Positions 47,384 to 58,671 of a DNA stretch of 64,000 bases are shown here, in pieces (within the stretch, counting starts at the first letter, position 1; the number at the start of each line of letters is the position of its first letter). Origin of the DNA: Cognatiluteimonas weifangensis (GTDB lineage Bacteria; Pseudomonadota; Gammaproteobacteria; Xanthomonadales; Xanthomonadaceae); the NCBI RefSeq assembly GCF_003416885.1, contig NZ_QVPD01000006.1, positions 81,464 to 145,463 on the forward strand. The letters are read 5' to 3'. A program made the translations under genes and the position numbers. The notes under the pieces were generated by a model that was not told the origin of the DNA, ran no database searches, and saw nothing but the letters and a program-made list of their open reading frames with translations.

Positions 47384-48292
47384 ATGAGCGCATCGCGCGG
47401 CGGACTGCACGGCCGCGACCTCGTGCTGGTGCTGGTGATCTGCGTCGCCTGGGCGCTGAACTTCCTCACCTCGGCGTGGGCGCTGCGGGAAATCCCGCCG
47501 TTCCTGTTCACCGCGCTGCGGCTGGTGATCCTGGCGCTGCTGCTCGCCGCCTTCGTCAAGCCGCCGCAACGCGGGCAATGGCCGCTGCTGATCGCGGTGG
47601 CGCTGTGCAACGGCGTGCTGCACTTCGGGCTGAGCTTCTGGTCGCTGCAGCTGGCCGGCAACCTGTCGTCGCCGGCGATCGTGATGCAGAGCTACGTGCC
47701 GATGGCGGCGCTGCTGGCGTGGTGGTGGCTGGGCGAACGCTTCGGCTGGCGCACCGGCGCGGCGATCGCCGTGAGCTTCGCCGGGGTGCTGGTGCTGGGC
47801 TTCGATCCGATGGTGCTGCAGGCGCCGGCGTCGCTGCTGCTGATGCTGGTGTCGGCGGTGTTCCTCGCCGTAGGCACGGTGCTGATGCGCCGCCTCAACG
47901 GCCTGGACATGTTCAGCCAGCAGGGCTGGACCGCGATCATCGGCGTGCTGCCGCTGCTGGCGTTGAGCGCGTGGCTGGAGCCGGGCGGGTTCTCCGGCTT
48001 GCGCCATGCGACCTGGATCGGCTGGGGCGGCGCGGCCTATTCGGCGCTCGGCTCCTCGCTGCTGGGCCATGGTCTGTACTACGTGCTGGTGCAGCGGCAT
48101 CCGGTGGCACAGGTGACGCCGTGGCTGCTGCTGGCGCCGGTGCTGGCGGTGCTGCTGGGCGTGTGGATCTACGGCGACCGCCCGGGCACGCAATTGTGGC
48201 TCGGCGGCGCGATGGTGCTGGGCGGCGTGCTGTCGATCGCGATGCGCGCGCTGGCGAAGGCGCGGCCGATGCCGCCGCCCGAGGAGATCTAG
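47384..48292 (+). CDS. EamA family (DMT) transporter
   Basis: A 302-residue protein with ten predicted helices in two EamA repeats. LVLVLVICVAWALNFLTSAWAL begins repeat one and the LLAWWWLGERFGWRTGAAIAVSFAGVLVL segment (in parts) ends it; repeat two closes with LLAPVLAVLLGVWIYGDRP. Substrate unknown; relatives export amino acids and metabolites. The ATG at 47384 is the first suitable start after the upstream stop at 47369. Confidence 0.85.
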   Translation: MSASRGGLHGRDLVLVLVICVAWALNFLTSAWALREIPPFLFTALRLVILALLLAAFVKPPQRGQWPLLIAVALCNGVLHFGLSFWSLQLAGNLSSPAIVMQSYVPMAALLAWWWLGERFGWRTGAAIAVSFAGVLVLGFDPMVLQAPASLLLMLVSAVFLAVGTVLMRRLNGLDMFSQQGWTAIIGVLPLLALSAWLEPGGFSGLRHATWIGWGGAAYSALGSSLLGHGLYYVLVQRHPVAQVTPWLLLAPVLAVLLGVWIYGDRPGTQLWLGGAMVLGGVLSIAMRALAKARPMPPPEEI

Positions 48293-49178
48293 GGCCCGGC
48301 CTCCCCGGGAGGCTCGCGGCGCGGCGGGTCGAACGTGCCCGCGCCCGGCCGGAACGGGCGCGGCGCATAGCCGAAGGCGGCGTGCGCGGGCGTCGCATCG
48401 AACACCAGGTCCTCGCGCATCCGCGCCAGCGCGGCATGGCCGAAGCCGCCCCCGCGGCTCAGCGCGCGCGCGCCCAGCAGCGCCGCGGCGAACAGCGGCG
48501 CCGGCACGTCGTACAGGCGCGGCGGCGGTCGCAACGTGGCCAGCGTGCGCGCGACCATCTCGCGGTACGGCAGCGTTTCGCCGCCGGGCAGGGCAAAGGC
48601 GCGGGCCTGCGCGGCCGACGCATCCAGCGCCGCCAGCGCGGCGTCAGCGAGATCGTCGACGTGCACCGGCTGGCGCAGGCCACGGGCATCGCGCGGCAGC
48701 GCGAACCGGCCCCAGCGTCGTGCCAGCTCCGCGATCCGCGTCAGCGTCCGGTCGCGTCCAGCGCCGTAGACCAGGGTCGGCCGCAACAGCGTCGCCTGCG
48801 CGCCGCGCGCGGCGGCGGCGGCGAACACGCCCTGCTCGCCTGCGTGCAGGCGTCGCGCCAAGTCGCGTTCGTGCGGGTCCGCGGAGTCGCGCTTGACCGC
48901 GACGCTGGTCGAGCCGAACGCCAGTACCCGCGGCGCGTCCACCGTTGACGCCGCGTACCAGCGCGCGAATTGGTCCAGTGGCCCGCAACTGAAGATCGCA
49001 TCGACCGACCGCGGCAGGCCCTCGCACTGCGCCAGGTCGCCGCGCAGCCACCGCACGCCGGGCGCGTCCGCCTGTCGCGTGCGCGAGACCGCGACCACGC
49101 GCCAGCCGGCGTCGCGCAGGCGCGCGAGCAGCGGCGTGCCGATCTGGCCGCTGCCGCCGAACACCAGCGCCTGCGGCA

Positions 49179-49179
<1 letters not shown>
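48289..49179 (-). CDS. NAD(P)-binding atypical SDR / epimerase-like protein
   Basis: A 296-residue Rossmann protein. MPQALVFGGSGQIGTPLLARL has the glycine-rich NAD(P) motif; FGSTSVAVKRDS and LRPTLVYGAGRDRTLTRIAEL follow, and RQPVHVDDLADAALAAL is typical of extended/atypical SDRs such as YeeZ. A Tyr-x3-Lys pair is not obvious in its usual place. It shares one base with the nhaA stop (TGATG) and its last codons overlap the end of the convergent EamA gene by four bases. Confidence 0.8.
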
Positions 49180-50417
<1,238 letters not shown>

Positions 50418-50663
50418 GCGCACAGTCTAGCAACCGCCGCCGGACCGCCGCGGGCGACGCGCAGCCGACGCGCGGCGCAATGACGGTCGCGCGCGGGCCG
50501 CGCGCCGGGCGCGGGCACTGCCCGCGCGGGCAGCAGCAGGCCACCAACGCCGCCGGCAGGTTTGCGCCTTCGCGCCTGCCGATGCGCAGGTCGCCCCTGC
50601 GCACCGGATACGGCGCCAACGCGAATGCCGGCGGCGCCGGCACCGCGACGCGCGAACGCCGCG

Positions 50664-51962
50664 TCAGTGCGCGAAGTGCTTGCGCAACCCGGCCCAGCAG
50701 GCCTGGTAATCGCGCTGCCGGTGTGCCGCCTCCAGCGCCTGCCGGGTCGGCCGGATCACCGCGCGGGTCTCGAACATCACCGCCATGGTATCGGCGATAA
50801 CGTCCGGCCGCGACAGATCCGCATGACTGGCCTTGTCGAAGGTGGCCGCGTCCGGACCGTGCCCGGTCATGCAGTTGTGCAGCGACGCGCCGCCGGGCGC
50901 GAACCCTTCCGCCTTGGCGTCGTAGGCGCCGTGCACCAGGCCCATGAACTCGCTGGCGACGTTGCGGTGGAACCACGGCGGCCGGAACGTGTCCTGCATC
51001 GCCAGGATCCGCGGCGGGAAGATCGCGAAGTCCAGATTGCTGGTGCCGGGCGTGTCGCTGGGCGAATGCAGCACCAGGAAGATCGACGGATCGGGATGGT
51101 CGTAGCTGATCGAGCCGATGGCGTTGAACCGGCGCAGGTCGTACTTGTACGGCGCGTAATTGCCGTGCCAGCCGACCACGTCCAGCGGGCAGTGGCCGAT
51201 CGGCGCGCGCCACAGGTGGCCCTGGAACTTGGCGATCAGCTCGAACTCGCCTTCGCGGTCCTCGTAGGCCGCGTGCGGAATGAGGAAGTCGCGCGCGTTG
51301 GCCAGGCCGTTGCTGCCGATCGGGCCCAGGTCCGGCAGCCGCAGCAGCGCGCCGAAGTTCTCGCACACGTAGCCGCGGGCCTGGCCGTCGGGCAGCGCGA
51401 CGGCGAAGCGCACGCCGCGCGGAATCACCGCGATCTCCTGCGGCGCCACGTCCAGCACGCCCAGCTCGGTCTCGATGTGCAGGCGGCCGAGCTGCGGCAC
51501 GATCAGCAGCTCGGCGTCGGCGTCGTAGAACCAGCGCTCGCGCATGTCGCGGTTGGCGGCGTACAGGTGGATGCCCACGCCGGTGCCGGACGCCGGGCCG
51601 CCGTTGCCGGCCATGGTGAACAGGCCGTCGACGAAATCCGCCGGTGCCGCGGCGTCGGGCAGCGGCAGCGGATCCCAGCGCAGCTGTTCCGGCGTCACCG
51701 GATCCTCGCCGAACGCGTTGTGGAAACCGCGCGCCCCGGCGTAGGGCGCGAACGCGCCGTGCACCGCCGCCGGGCGGATCCGGTACAGCCAGCTGCGCCG
51801 GTTGGCCGCACGCGGCGCGGTGAACGCCGTGCCCGAGAGTTGCTCCGCATACAGCCCGTGCGCGACCCGCTGCGGCGAGTTGCGCCCGACCGGCAGCGTG
51901 CCGGCCAGCGCCTCGGTGGCGAACTCGTTGCCGAACCCCGACTGGTAACCGTTGGATTCCAT
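50664..51962 (-). CDS. hmgA: Homogentisate 1,2-dioxygenase
   Basis: Iron dioxygenase, 432 residues, opening the ring of homogentisate to maleylacetoacetate. [21 protein letters not shown] is the family start. [20 protein letters not shown] holds the iron-binding His-Glu, and [10 protein letters not shown] the second His. Full length compared with family. Follows hpd by 75 bases in the same direction, and the product is handled by MaiA and FAH encoded at 31-33 kb. Confidence 0.97.
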   Translation of the reverse strand: MESNGYQSGFGNEFATEALAGTLPVGRNSPQRVAHGLYAEQLSGTAFTAPRAANRRSWLYRIRPAAVHGAFAPYAGARGFHNAFGEDPVTPEQLRWDPLPLPDAAAPADFVDGLFTMAGNGGPASGTGVGIHLYAANRDMRERWFYDADAELLIVPQLGRLHIETELGVLDVAPQEIAVIPRGVRFAVALPDGQARGYVCENFGALLRLPDLGPIGSNGLANARDFLIPHAAYEDREGEFELIAKFQGHLWRAPIGHCPLDVVGWHGNYAPYKYDLRRFNAIGSISYDHPDPSIFLVLHSPSDTPGTSNLDFAIFPPRILAMQDTFRPPWFHRNVASEFMGLVHGAYDAKAEGFAPGGASLHNCMTGHGPDAATFDKASHADLSRPDVIADTMAVMFETRAVIRPTRQALEAAHRQRDYQACWAGLRKHFAH

Positions 51963-52037
51963 GTCTGTCCCGTGGAGCGGGCCGCGGCCCGCGATGGCTG
52001 GTGGCCGCGCGTGGCGGCGAACGGCGGGACGCTCGCC

Positions 52038-53138
52038 CTAGAGCACGCCGCGCTTGATCTGGTCGCGCTCGATGGATTCGAACAGGGCCTGGAAATTGCC
52101 CTCGCCGAAACCCTCGTTGCCCTTGCGCTGGATGATCTCGAAGAAGATCGGGCCGAACGCGTTCTGGGTGAAGATCTGCAGCAGCTTGCGCCGCTTGGTC
52201 TCCGGGTCGGCGTCGATCAGGATCGCGTTGCGGCGCAGCCGCGGCACGTCCTCGCCGTGGTCCGGGATGCGCTGGTCGATCACGTCGAAATAGGTGTCGG
52301 GCGTGTCCAGGAACGCGATGCCGGCCGCGCGCATCCGCTCCACCGTGGCGTAGATGTCGTCGGTGAACAGCGCGATGTGCTGGATGCCCTCGCCGTGGTA
52401 GGCGCGCAGGTACTCGTTGATCTGGCTCTTCTCGTCGCTGGACTCGTTCAGCGGGATGCGGACGATGCCGTCGGGCGCGGTCATCGCCTTGGACAGCAGG
52501 CCGGTCTTGGCGCCCTTGATGTCGAAGTAGCGGATTTCGCGGAAGTTGAACAGCTTCTCGTAGTAGTCCGACCACTTGGCCATGTTGCCCACGTAGAGGT
52601 TGTGGGTGAGGTGGTCGATGAAGGTCAGGCCGAAGCCCTTCGGCGCCGGGTCGGCGCCGGGCAGCGGCAGGTAGTCGGCGTACAGGTCCTCGCGGGCGTC
52701 GTCGACCAGGTACAGCATGCACTCGCCGATGCCCTTGATCACCGGGGTGGCGACCGCGCCGGTCTGCGGCTTGTGGTCGGCGCGTGCGCCGCCGTTGGCC
52801 AGCACGTGTTCCAGCACCCGGGCGGTGGGCTGCCGGAAGCGGATCGCGAAGCCGCAGGCCGAGGGGCCGTGCTCGGCGGCGAAGTCGGACGCGAACGAAT
52901 CCGGATCCTCGTTGAGCAGGAAGCTGATCGCGCCCTGGCGGAACAGGGTGATGGCGCGGTCCTTGTGCCGGGCGATGGCGGTGAAGCCGAGCTTTTCCAG
53001 GTAGTCGCGCATGGCCGCGCCCTGGCCCGCCGGCGCGGCGAACTCGACGAACTCGAAACCGTTGATCCCCATCGGGTTCTCGAAAGTGGTCACGGTCATG
53101 CCGGGATCGGGGCCGGTGACGGCGCGCTGCACGCTCAT
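52038..53138 (-). CDS. hpd: 4-hydroxyphenylpyruvate dioxygenase
   Basis: A 366-residue iron dioxygenase that makes homogentisate. Two VOC halves; the iron ligands are the His in IDHLTHNLYVGNM, the His in IQHIALFTDDIYATV and the Glu in GPIFFEIIQRKGNEGFGEGNF (read in parts). ATG at 53138 follows a GCAGGAG site. The promoter region faces a divergent MarR gene with a palindromic operator in between. Confidence 0.96.
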   Translation of the reverse strand: MSVQRAVTGPDPGMTVTTFENPMGINGFEFVEFAAPAGQGAAMRDYLEKLGFTAIARHKDRAITLFRQGAISFLLNEDPDSFASDFAAEHGPSACGFAIRFRQPTARVLEHVLANGGARADHKPQTGAVATPVIKGIGECMLYLVDDAREDLYADYLPLPGADPAPKGFGLTFIDHLTHNLYVGNMAKWSDYYEKLFNFREIRYFDIKGAKTGLLSKAMTAPDGIVRIPLNESSDEKSQINEYLRAYHGEGIQHIALFTDDIYATVERMRAAGIAFLDTPDTYFDVIDQRIPDHGEDVPRLRRNAILIDADPETKRRKLLQIFTQNAFGPIFFEIIQRKGNEGFGEGNFQALFESIERDQIKRGVL

Positions 53139-53202
53139 GGAAACTCCTGCGGATCGGGAACGGGGGTGTTGCGCTGCCGCTTGCGCGGCCAGGGTCGCCG
53201 TT

Positions 53203-53222
53203 ATAGTTTCAGATGAAACCAT
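53203..53222. promoter_or_regulatory. Operator palindrome between hpd and marR
   Basis: GTTTCA-GA-TGAAAC (53206-53219) is a perfect 6-2-6 palindrome, extended to an imperfect one (ATA...CAT) at 53203-53222. It sits 68 bases before the hpd ATG and 24 bases before the marR ATG, as expected for a MarR dimer site that controls both genes. The overlap with an alternative upstream marR start codon argues against that start. Confidence 0.7.
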
Positions 53223-53242
53223 TTGCAAGGCACAGCGCAGCA

Positions 53243-53716
53243 ATGTCCAGCCCGCAGCCCGTCCACTCCGCCGCCGCCGGCGACACCCTGGAACTGGAGC
53301 GCTTCCTGCCCTACCGCCTCAGCGTGCTGGCCAACCAGGTCAGCCAGCGCATCGCCGATACCTACGTCGGGCGCTTCGGCCTGGCGGTGACCGAATGGCG
53401 GGTGATCGCGGTGCTGGGCCGCTTCCCGGGCCTGTCGGCCACCGGCGTGGCCGAGCGCACGGCGATGGACAAGGTCGCCGTCAGCCGCGCGGTGGCCTCG
53501 CTGCTGGACAAGGGCCTGCTGACCCGCACGGTCCACGGCGAGGACCGGCGCCGCTCGGTGCTGGGCCTCAGCCGCGAGGGCCTGCGCCTGCACGCGCAGG
53601 TCGCGCCGCTGGCCCTGGGGATCGAGCACCGGCTGCTGGCGCGGCTGGATGCGGGGGAACGCAGGCAGCTGCTGGCGTTGCTGGACAAGCTCGGCGCGGC
53701 GCTCGAGGCGCCCTGA
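53243..53716 (+). CDS. MarR family regulator of tyrosine catabolism (probable)
   Basis: A 157-residue winged-helix protein. YVGRFGLAVTEWRVIAVLGRFP, ATGVAERTAMDKVAVSRAVASLLDKGLLTR and the wing GEDRRRSVLGLS are clear MarR elements. Divergent from hpd-hmgA across a palindromic operator, so it is the likely repressor of these genes, with a pathway aromatic acid as probable signal. The ATG at 53213 in the same frame lies inside the operator and is not preferred. Confidence 0.85.
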   Translation: MSSPQPVHSAAAGDTLELERFLPYRLSVLANQVSQRIADTYVGRFGLAVTEWRVIAVLGRFPGLSATGVAERTAMDKVAVSRAVASLLDKGLLTRTVHGEDRRRSVLGLSREGLRLHAQVAPLALGIEHRLLARLDAGERRQLLALLDKLGAALEAP

Positions 53717-53718
53717 AG

Positions 53719-53750
53719 ACGCCGACGGCAGCCGCAGCTGCCGTCGGCGT
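53719..53750. terminator. Perfect 14-bp hairpin after marR
   Basis: Arms at 53719-53732 and 53737-53750 with a CGCA loop, three bases after the marR stop and before the convergent peptide transporter end. No T run. Likely bidirectional end signal. Confidence 0.6.
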
Positions 53751-53799
53751 GCGCACGCGCGGGCCGCGCCGGCGCCCGGCCGGCGCGGGAGCGTGGCGC

Positions 53800-55302
53800 C
53801 TACTTCACCCCGTGCATCAGGCGCTGGATCAGCGGCGCGATCAGGAACAGCAGCACGCCGCAGCCGAGCAGCGCCCAGAAGCCGAAGGTGTAGCCGGAGT
53901 GCGCCGAGGCCACGGTCATGCCGGTGTCGCCGCTGACGTGGCTGGCGAAGATGCCCGACAGGTTGTTGCCGATGCCGGTGGACAGGAACCAGCCGCCCAT
54001 GCCCAGGCCGACCAGGCGCACCGGGGCGAGCTTGGTGGTCATCGACAGGCCGATCGGCGACAGGCACAGCTCGCCGATCGACTGGATCACGTACACCGCG
54101 ACCAGCGTCCACAGCGGGATCATGCCGCTGGCGCTGAGCAGGCTGGACAGCGCGAACATCAGCAGCAGGAAGGCGAGACCGTTGAAGATCAGGCCCAGGC
54201 CGAACTTGCGCGGAATCGACGGGTTGTGGCGGCCGAGCTTGATCCAGATCCAGGCGATCAGCGGCGCCAGGGTCAGGATCGCGACCGAGTTGACCGACTG
54301 GAACCACGCCACCGGGAACGTCCAGCCGCCGAGGTCGCGGTCGACGATCTTGTCGGCGAGGAAGTTGAACGAGCTGCCGGCCTGTTCGAAGAACATCCAG
54401 AACATCACGTTGAACGCGAAGATGATCAGCATCGCCAGCGCCTTGTCGCGCGCCACCGGGCCGTCGCGGAATCCCTCGACCATGATCATCGCGCACAGGC
54501 CGACGAACAGCGCGCTCAGCACCCATTGCAGGTTGGCGGCGTCGATCGCGAGCAGGAAGTAGATCAGCGGGATCGCCGCGACGGCGCCCAGCAACACCCA
54601 CAGCACCCGGCTCTTCTGCTCCTCGCCCGCGATCGGGCGGCCGATGCCCTGCAGCTGGCGGCGACCGAACCAGAACCACACCAGGCTGATCAGCATGCCG
54701 ATGCCCGAGGCGATGAACACGATCTTGTAGGCCGGCATCTCGTCGCTGCCGAACACCTTGCTGGCGAGCCAGCCGGTGAGGATCGGCGCCAGGAACGCGC
54801 CGGCGTTGATGCCCATGTAGAACAGGGTGAAGCCGGAATCGCGGCGCTCGTCGCCGGTCGCATACAGCTTGCCGACCATGGTCGAGATGTTGGGCTTGAA
54901 CAGGCCGTTGCCCGCGATCACGGTGGCGAGGCCGAACTTGAACACGGTCTCGTCCGGATACGCGATCAGGAACAGGCCGGTGGCCATGATCACCGCGCCG
55001 AGCAGGATCGAGCGCTGGTAGCCCAGGACCTTGTCGGCGATGTAGCCGCCGAAGATCGCGGCCGCGTACACCAGCGCCAGGTAGGCGCCGTAGACGCGGT
55101 TGGCCGGCGCCTCGCCGGTCCCGGAACCGTCGTAGAACTGGGCCACGATGTACAGCACCAGCGCCCAGCGGATGCCGTAGAAGGCGAAGCGCTCCCAGAA
55201 CTCGGTCATGAACAGCATCCACAGCGGACGCGGATGCCCCATGACCTGCTTGAATTCCGGAACCGGTGCGGCCGGCGTCGGTGTGCTTGCGGCTGCGCTC
55301 AT
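53800..55302 (-). CDS. POT family proton-coupled di/tripeptide transporter
   Basis: A 500-residue MFS protein of the PTR2/POT group (DtpT-like). The signature EFWERFAFYGIRWALVLY carries the ExxER-type motif of helix 1, and FTLFYMGINAGAFLAPILTGWLA is the second family motif. About 14 helices. Takes up short peptides with protons. Confidence 0.92.
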   Translation of the reverse strand: MSAAASTPTPAAPVPEFKQVMGHPRPLWMLFMTEFWERFAFYGIRWALVLYIVAQFYDGSGTGEAPANRVYGAYLALVYAAAIFGGYIADKVLGYQRSILLGAVIMATGLFLIAYPDETVFKFGLATVIAGNGLFKPNISTMVGKLYATGDERRDSGFTLFYMGINAGAFLAPILTGWLASKVFGSDEMPAYKIVFIASGIGMLISLVWFWFGRRQLQGIGRPIAGEEQKSRVLWVLLGAVAAIPLIYFLLAIDAANLQWVLSALFVGLCAMIMVEGFRDGPVARDKALAMLIIFAFNVMFWMFFEQAGSSFNFLADKIVDRDLGGWTFPVAWFQSVNSVAILTLAPLIAWIWIKLGRHNPSIPRKFGLGLIFNGLAFLLLMFALSSLLSASGMIPLWTLVAVYVIQSIGELCLSPIGLSMTTKLAPVRLVGLGMGGWFLSTGIGNNLSGIFASHVSGDTGMTVASAHSGYTFGFWALLGCGVLLFLIAPLIQRLMHGVK

Positions 55303-55421
55303 GCGCTCTCCCCTGATCGATCGTGCGGCTGGAAGCCCGGCGCGGCATGCGCGGGCCGGGGCGAGAATGTCCGACGGATGCGACCGGCGTCAAACCCGCG
55401 GGCGCATGCTGCTTTGCAGCA

Positions 55422-56306
55422 TCAGTCGCCGGACGCGGTCGCCAGGGCGCGCGCGGGGTCGATCTCGGTGCGTACGTCGAACAGTTCCGGGAAGAAGGTC
55501 AGGTCCAGCGCGCGCTTGAGGAAATCCACCCCGGAGCTGCCGCCGGAGCCGCGCTTGAAGCCGATGATCCGCAGCACCGTGCGCATGTGGCGGAAGCGCC
55601 AGAGCTGGAACTGGGTCTCCAGATCCACCAGGTCCTCGCACAGGGCGTACTCGCGCCAGTAGTGGTCGGTGTGCTCGTAGATGCGCTCGAACACCGGCAG
55701 CAGCTCGCGGTCGAGCGCGTGCGGCTGGGTCCAGTCGCGCTCCAGGTGGCGCTGCGGCACCGCATGGCCCCAGCGCGCCAGATAACGCAGGAACTCGTCG
55801 TACAGGCTCGGCGCCTGCAGCACCGCGGTCAACGCCTGGTGCGCCGCAGCATCGTGCGCGAACACCTTCACCATCGAGGCATGCTTGTTGCCCAGCAGGA
55901 ACTCGACGGTGCGGTACTGCAGCGACTGGAAGCCGCTGGACTGCCCGAACACGTGGCGGAATTCCATGTACTCGGCCGGGGTCAGCGTCTCCAGCACCGT
56001 CCACTGGTTGGTCAGCTGCTCCAGCACCCGCTTGCAGCGCGCGGCGACCTTCTGGAACGGCCCGACGCGATCGTGGCGCAGGTGCTCCACCGCGGCGGTG
56101 AGCTCGTGGATCATCAGTTTCAGCCACAGCTCGCTGGTGTGATGCTGGATGATGAACAGCATCTCGTCGTGGTGCGGCGGCTGCGACAGCGGATGCTGGC
56201 AGGACAGCAGCTGGTCCAGGTGCAGGTAGCTGCCGTAGTTCATGTGGCCGGCGAAATCGGTCTGGATGCCCGCCTCGAGCGGACGCTGGTTCTGGTCGGT
56301 GCTCAT
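55422..56306 (-). CDS. kynA: Tryptophan 2,3-dioxygenase
   Basis: Heme dioxygenase (294 residues) starting the kynurenine pathway. [44 protein letters not shown] (substrate and heme pocket) and the [22 protein letters not shown] region with the axial His are typical. The other kynurenine genes are not in the window. Divergent from the E1alpha gene. Confidence 0.95.
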   Translation of the reverse strand: MSTDQNQRPLEAGIQTDFAGHMNYGSYLHLDQLLSCQHPLSQPPHHDEMLFIIQHHTSELWLKLMIHELTAAVEHLRHDRVGPFQKVAARCKRVLEQLTNQWTVLETLTPAEYMEFRHVFGQSSGFQSLQYRTVEFLLGNKHASMVKVFAHDAAAHQALTAVLQAPSLYDEFLRYLARWGHAVPQRHLERDWTQPHALDRELLPVFERIYEHTDHYWREYALCEDLVDLETQFQLWRFRHMRTVLRIIGFKRGSGGSSGVDFLKRALDLTFFPELFDVRTEIDPARALATASGD

Positions 56307-56441
56307 CCGCGCAGTTTCGCACGTCGCCGGGGCGGCGGCGCCTGATCCGGGTCAAGTCGGCTGCGCTTGCCGCCCCCCTGCGGGCGCCGGCCCCGGTCGA
56401 TTCGTTATCATGGCGGTTCTGCCGCTACCGGGCCCGACCGC

Positions 56442-57518
56442 ATGACCGTCGCCGCGCATTTCGAGATCGAATACCTGCAGTACCTCGGCCCGGACGGCAA
56501 GCCGGTCGCCGAACTGCCGCAAGCCTTCCGCGACCCCGCCACCGTGCTGCCGCTGTTCAAGCAGATGCTGTACGTGCGCACCTTCGACGACAAGGCCATC
56601 CGCCTGCAGCGCACCGGCAAGCTCGGCACCTACGCCGCCTGCCTGGGGCACGAGGCCACCCACGTCGGCATCGGCGCCTCGATGCAGCCGCAGGACGTGT
56701 TCGCCCCCAGCTACCGCGAGTACGGCGCCCAGTTCATGCGCGGCGTGCGCCCGCGCGAGGTGCTGATGTACTGGGGCGGCGACGAGCGCGGCAACGACTT
56801 CGCCGGGCCGAAGAACGATTACCCCTGGTGCGTGCCGATCGCGACCCAGATGCTGATGGCGGCCGGCGCGGCGCTGTCGTTCAAGCTGCGCAAGCAGGAG
56901 CGGGTCGCGGTGGCCAGCTGCGGCGACGGCGGTTCGTCCAAGACCGACTTCTACGCCGCGCTCAATTCCGCCGGCGCCTACACCCTGCCGCTGGTGCTGT
57001 GCGTGGTCAACAACGGCTGGGCCATCAGCGTGCCGCGCAAGGCCCAGACCGGCGCGCAGACGCTGGCGCAGAAAGGCCTGGCCGGCGGCCTGGCCTGCCT
57101 GCAGGTGGACGGCAACGACCTGATCGCGGTGCTGGAGGGCATGCGCCGCGCCATGACCCGCGCGCGCAGCGGCCAGGGCGGCAGCGTGATCGAATTCCTG
57201 ACCTACCGCCTGCACGACCACACCACCGCCGACGACGCCCGCCGCTACCGCGGCGAGGACGAGGTCAAGGCCGCCTGGACGCGCGAGCCGATGCTGCGCC
57301 TGCGCACCTGGCTGACCGCCGCCGGGCTGTGGGACGAAGCCCGGGAAAAAGCCTGGCTGGAGGAATGCGCGCGGCTGGTGGACATCGAGATCAACGCCTA
57401 CCTGGAGACCAAGGTGCAGCCGGTCGAGGCCATGTTCGATTACCTGTACGGCGACCCGCCGCCCGAGTTGCTGGCGCAGCGCGCGGCCGCCATTGCCCTG
57501 GAGAAGCGCAATGGCTGA
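56442..57518 (+). CDS. 2-oxoacid dehydrogenase E1 alpha subunit (pyruvate or branched-chain)
   Basis: Thiamine-diphosphate E1 alpha, 358 residues. The ThDP motif spans CGDGGSSKTDFYAALN to VVNNGWAISVP. YRLHDHTTADDARRYR is the phosphorylation-loop region of E1 alpha. The substrate cannot be fixed; the length and RTFDDKAIRLQRTGKLGTY start resemble PdhA/BkdA of two-subunit E1 complexes. It overlaps the beta gene by eight bases. Confidence 0.9.
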   Translation: MTVAAHFEIEYLQYLGPDGKPVAELPQAFRDPATVLPLFKQMLYVRTFDDKAIRLQRTGKLGTYAACLGHEATHVGIGASMQPQDVFAPSYREYGAQFMRGVRPREVLMYWGGDERGNDFAGPKNDYPWCVPIATQMLMAAGAALSFKLRKQERVAVASCGDGGSSKTDFYAALNSAGAYTLPLVLCVVNNGWAISVPRKAQTGAQTLAQKGLAGGLACLQVDGNDLIAVLEGMRRAMTRARSGQGGSVIEFLTYRLHDHTTADDARRYRGEDEVKAAWTREPMLRLRTWLTAAGLWDEAREKAWLEECARLVDIEINAYLETKVQPVEAMFDYLYGDPPPELLAQRAAAIALEKRNG

Positions 57519-58524
57519 GCAAGCATCCGCCGCGCCCGCGGCCCCGGCCGCCATCACCCTGATCGAGGCGATTACCCAGGCGCTGGCCTACGAATTGCGT
57601 CACGACGAGCGCGTGCTGGTGCTCGGCGAGGACGTCGGCGTCAACGGCGGCGTGTTCCGCGCCACCGCGGGGCTGTCGGCGACCTTCGGCCCCGAGCGCA
57701 TCCTCGACACCCCGCTGGACGAGACCAGCATCGCCGGCCTCACCGTCGGCATGGCCAGCCAGGGCCTGCGCCCGGTGGCCGAGGCGCAGTTCGACGGCTT
57801 CATGTATCCGATGGTGGATTTCATCATCTGCCACGCCGCGCGCATGCGCTACCGCACCCGCGGCCGCCTGACCTGCCCGATGGTGCTGCGCGTGCCCTGG
57901 GGCGGCGGCATCCGCGCGCCGGAACACCACAGCGAGGCCAACGAGTCGATCTTCACCAACGTGCCCGGGCTGCGCGTGGTGATGCCGTCCTCGCCGGCGC
58001 GCGCCTACGGCCTGCTGCTGGCCGCGATCCGCGACCCGGATCCGGTCATCTACATGGAGCCCAAGCGCATCTACCGCCAGTACAAGGAAGTGGTGCCCGA
58101 CGACGGCGAGGCGCTGCCGCTGGACGTGTGCTACGTGCTGCGCGACGGCAGCGACATCACCCTCGTCACCTGGGGCGCACAGGTGAAGGAAACCCTGGAA
58201 GCCGCCGAGGCCCTGGCCAAGGACGGCATCAGCGCCGAGGTCATCGACGTGGCCACGCTGACGCCGCTGGATTTCCCCACCATCGCCGAGTCGGTGGCCA
58301 AGACCGGGCGCTGCGTGATCGTGCACGAAGCGGCCAAGACCGCGGGCTTCGGTGCCGAGATCGCCGCGCGCCTGGCCGAGGAATGCATGTACGACCTGCT
58401 GGCGCCGGTGGAGCGCGTCACCGGCTACGACACCCACATCCCGCTGTTCCGGCTGGAGATGAAATACCTGCCGAGCGTGGAGCGGATCGTCGCCGCCGCC
58501 AGGCGCGCGGTGGCCGCAGGCTGA
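57511..58524 (+). CDS. 2-oxoacid dehydrogenase E1 beta subunit
   Basis: 337 residues; ITLIEAITQALAYELRHDERVLVLGEDVG is the E1 beta start (read in parts). RTRGRLTCPMVLRVPWGGGI and EPKRIYR are conserved, as is the C-terminal VERVTGYDTHIPLFRLEMKYLPSVERIV (in parts). ATG at 57511 is chosen for the MAEQ start within the overlap with the alpha gene. Forms the alpha2-beta2 E1 of the complex. Confidence 0.92.
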   Translation: MAEQASAAPAAPAAITLIEAITQALAYELRHDERVLVLGEDVGVNGGVFRATAGLSATFGPERILDTPLDETSIAGLTVGMASQGLRPVAEAQFDGFMYPMVDFIICHAARMRYRTRGRLTCPMVLRVPWGGGIRAPEHHSEANESIFTNVPGLRVVMPSSPARAYGLLLAAIRDPDPVIYMEPKRIYRQYKEVVPDDGEALPLDVCYVLRDGSDITLVTWGAQVKETLEAAEALAKDGISAEVIDVATLTPLDFPTIAESVAKTGRCVIVHEAAKTAGFGAEIAARLAEECMYDLLAPVERVTGYDTHIPLFRLEMKYLPSVERIVAAARRAVAAG

Positions 58525-58529
58525 TCGTT

Positions 58530-58650
58530 CGGATCCCCGCGGACGCGGGGATCCGGCGCCCTCGCGGTCGAGCGTCCACGCAAGATCGAAGTCGCTGGAT
58601 GGACCGCCATCCGGCTGTCCACGGCCCCCGCTTCCGCGGGCATGGCGGCA
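58530..58650. repeat. REP-like palindromic sequence between E1 beta and E2 genes
   Basis: A 12-bp stem (58530-58541 with 58544-58555, two-base loop) is followed by CCCGC/GCGGG (58627-58640) nested in CCGCCAT/ATGGCGG. The minus strand reads ATGCCCGCGGAAGCGGG and TCCAGCGACTTCGATC, resembling widespread proteobacterial REP-type repeats. It splits an otherwise compact operon. Confidence 0.65.
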
Positions 58651-58671
58651 CATAGCAAAACGGGAACAACC

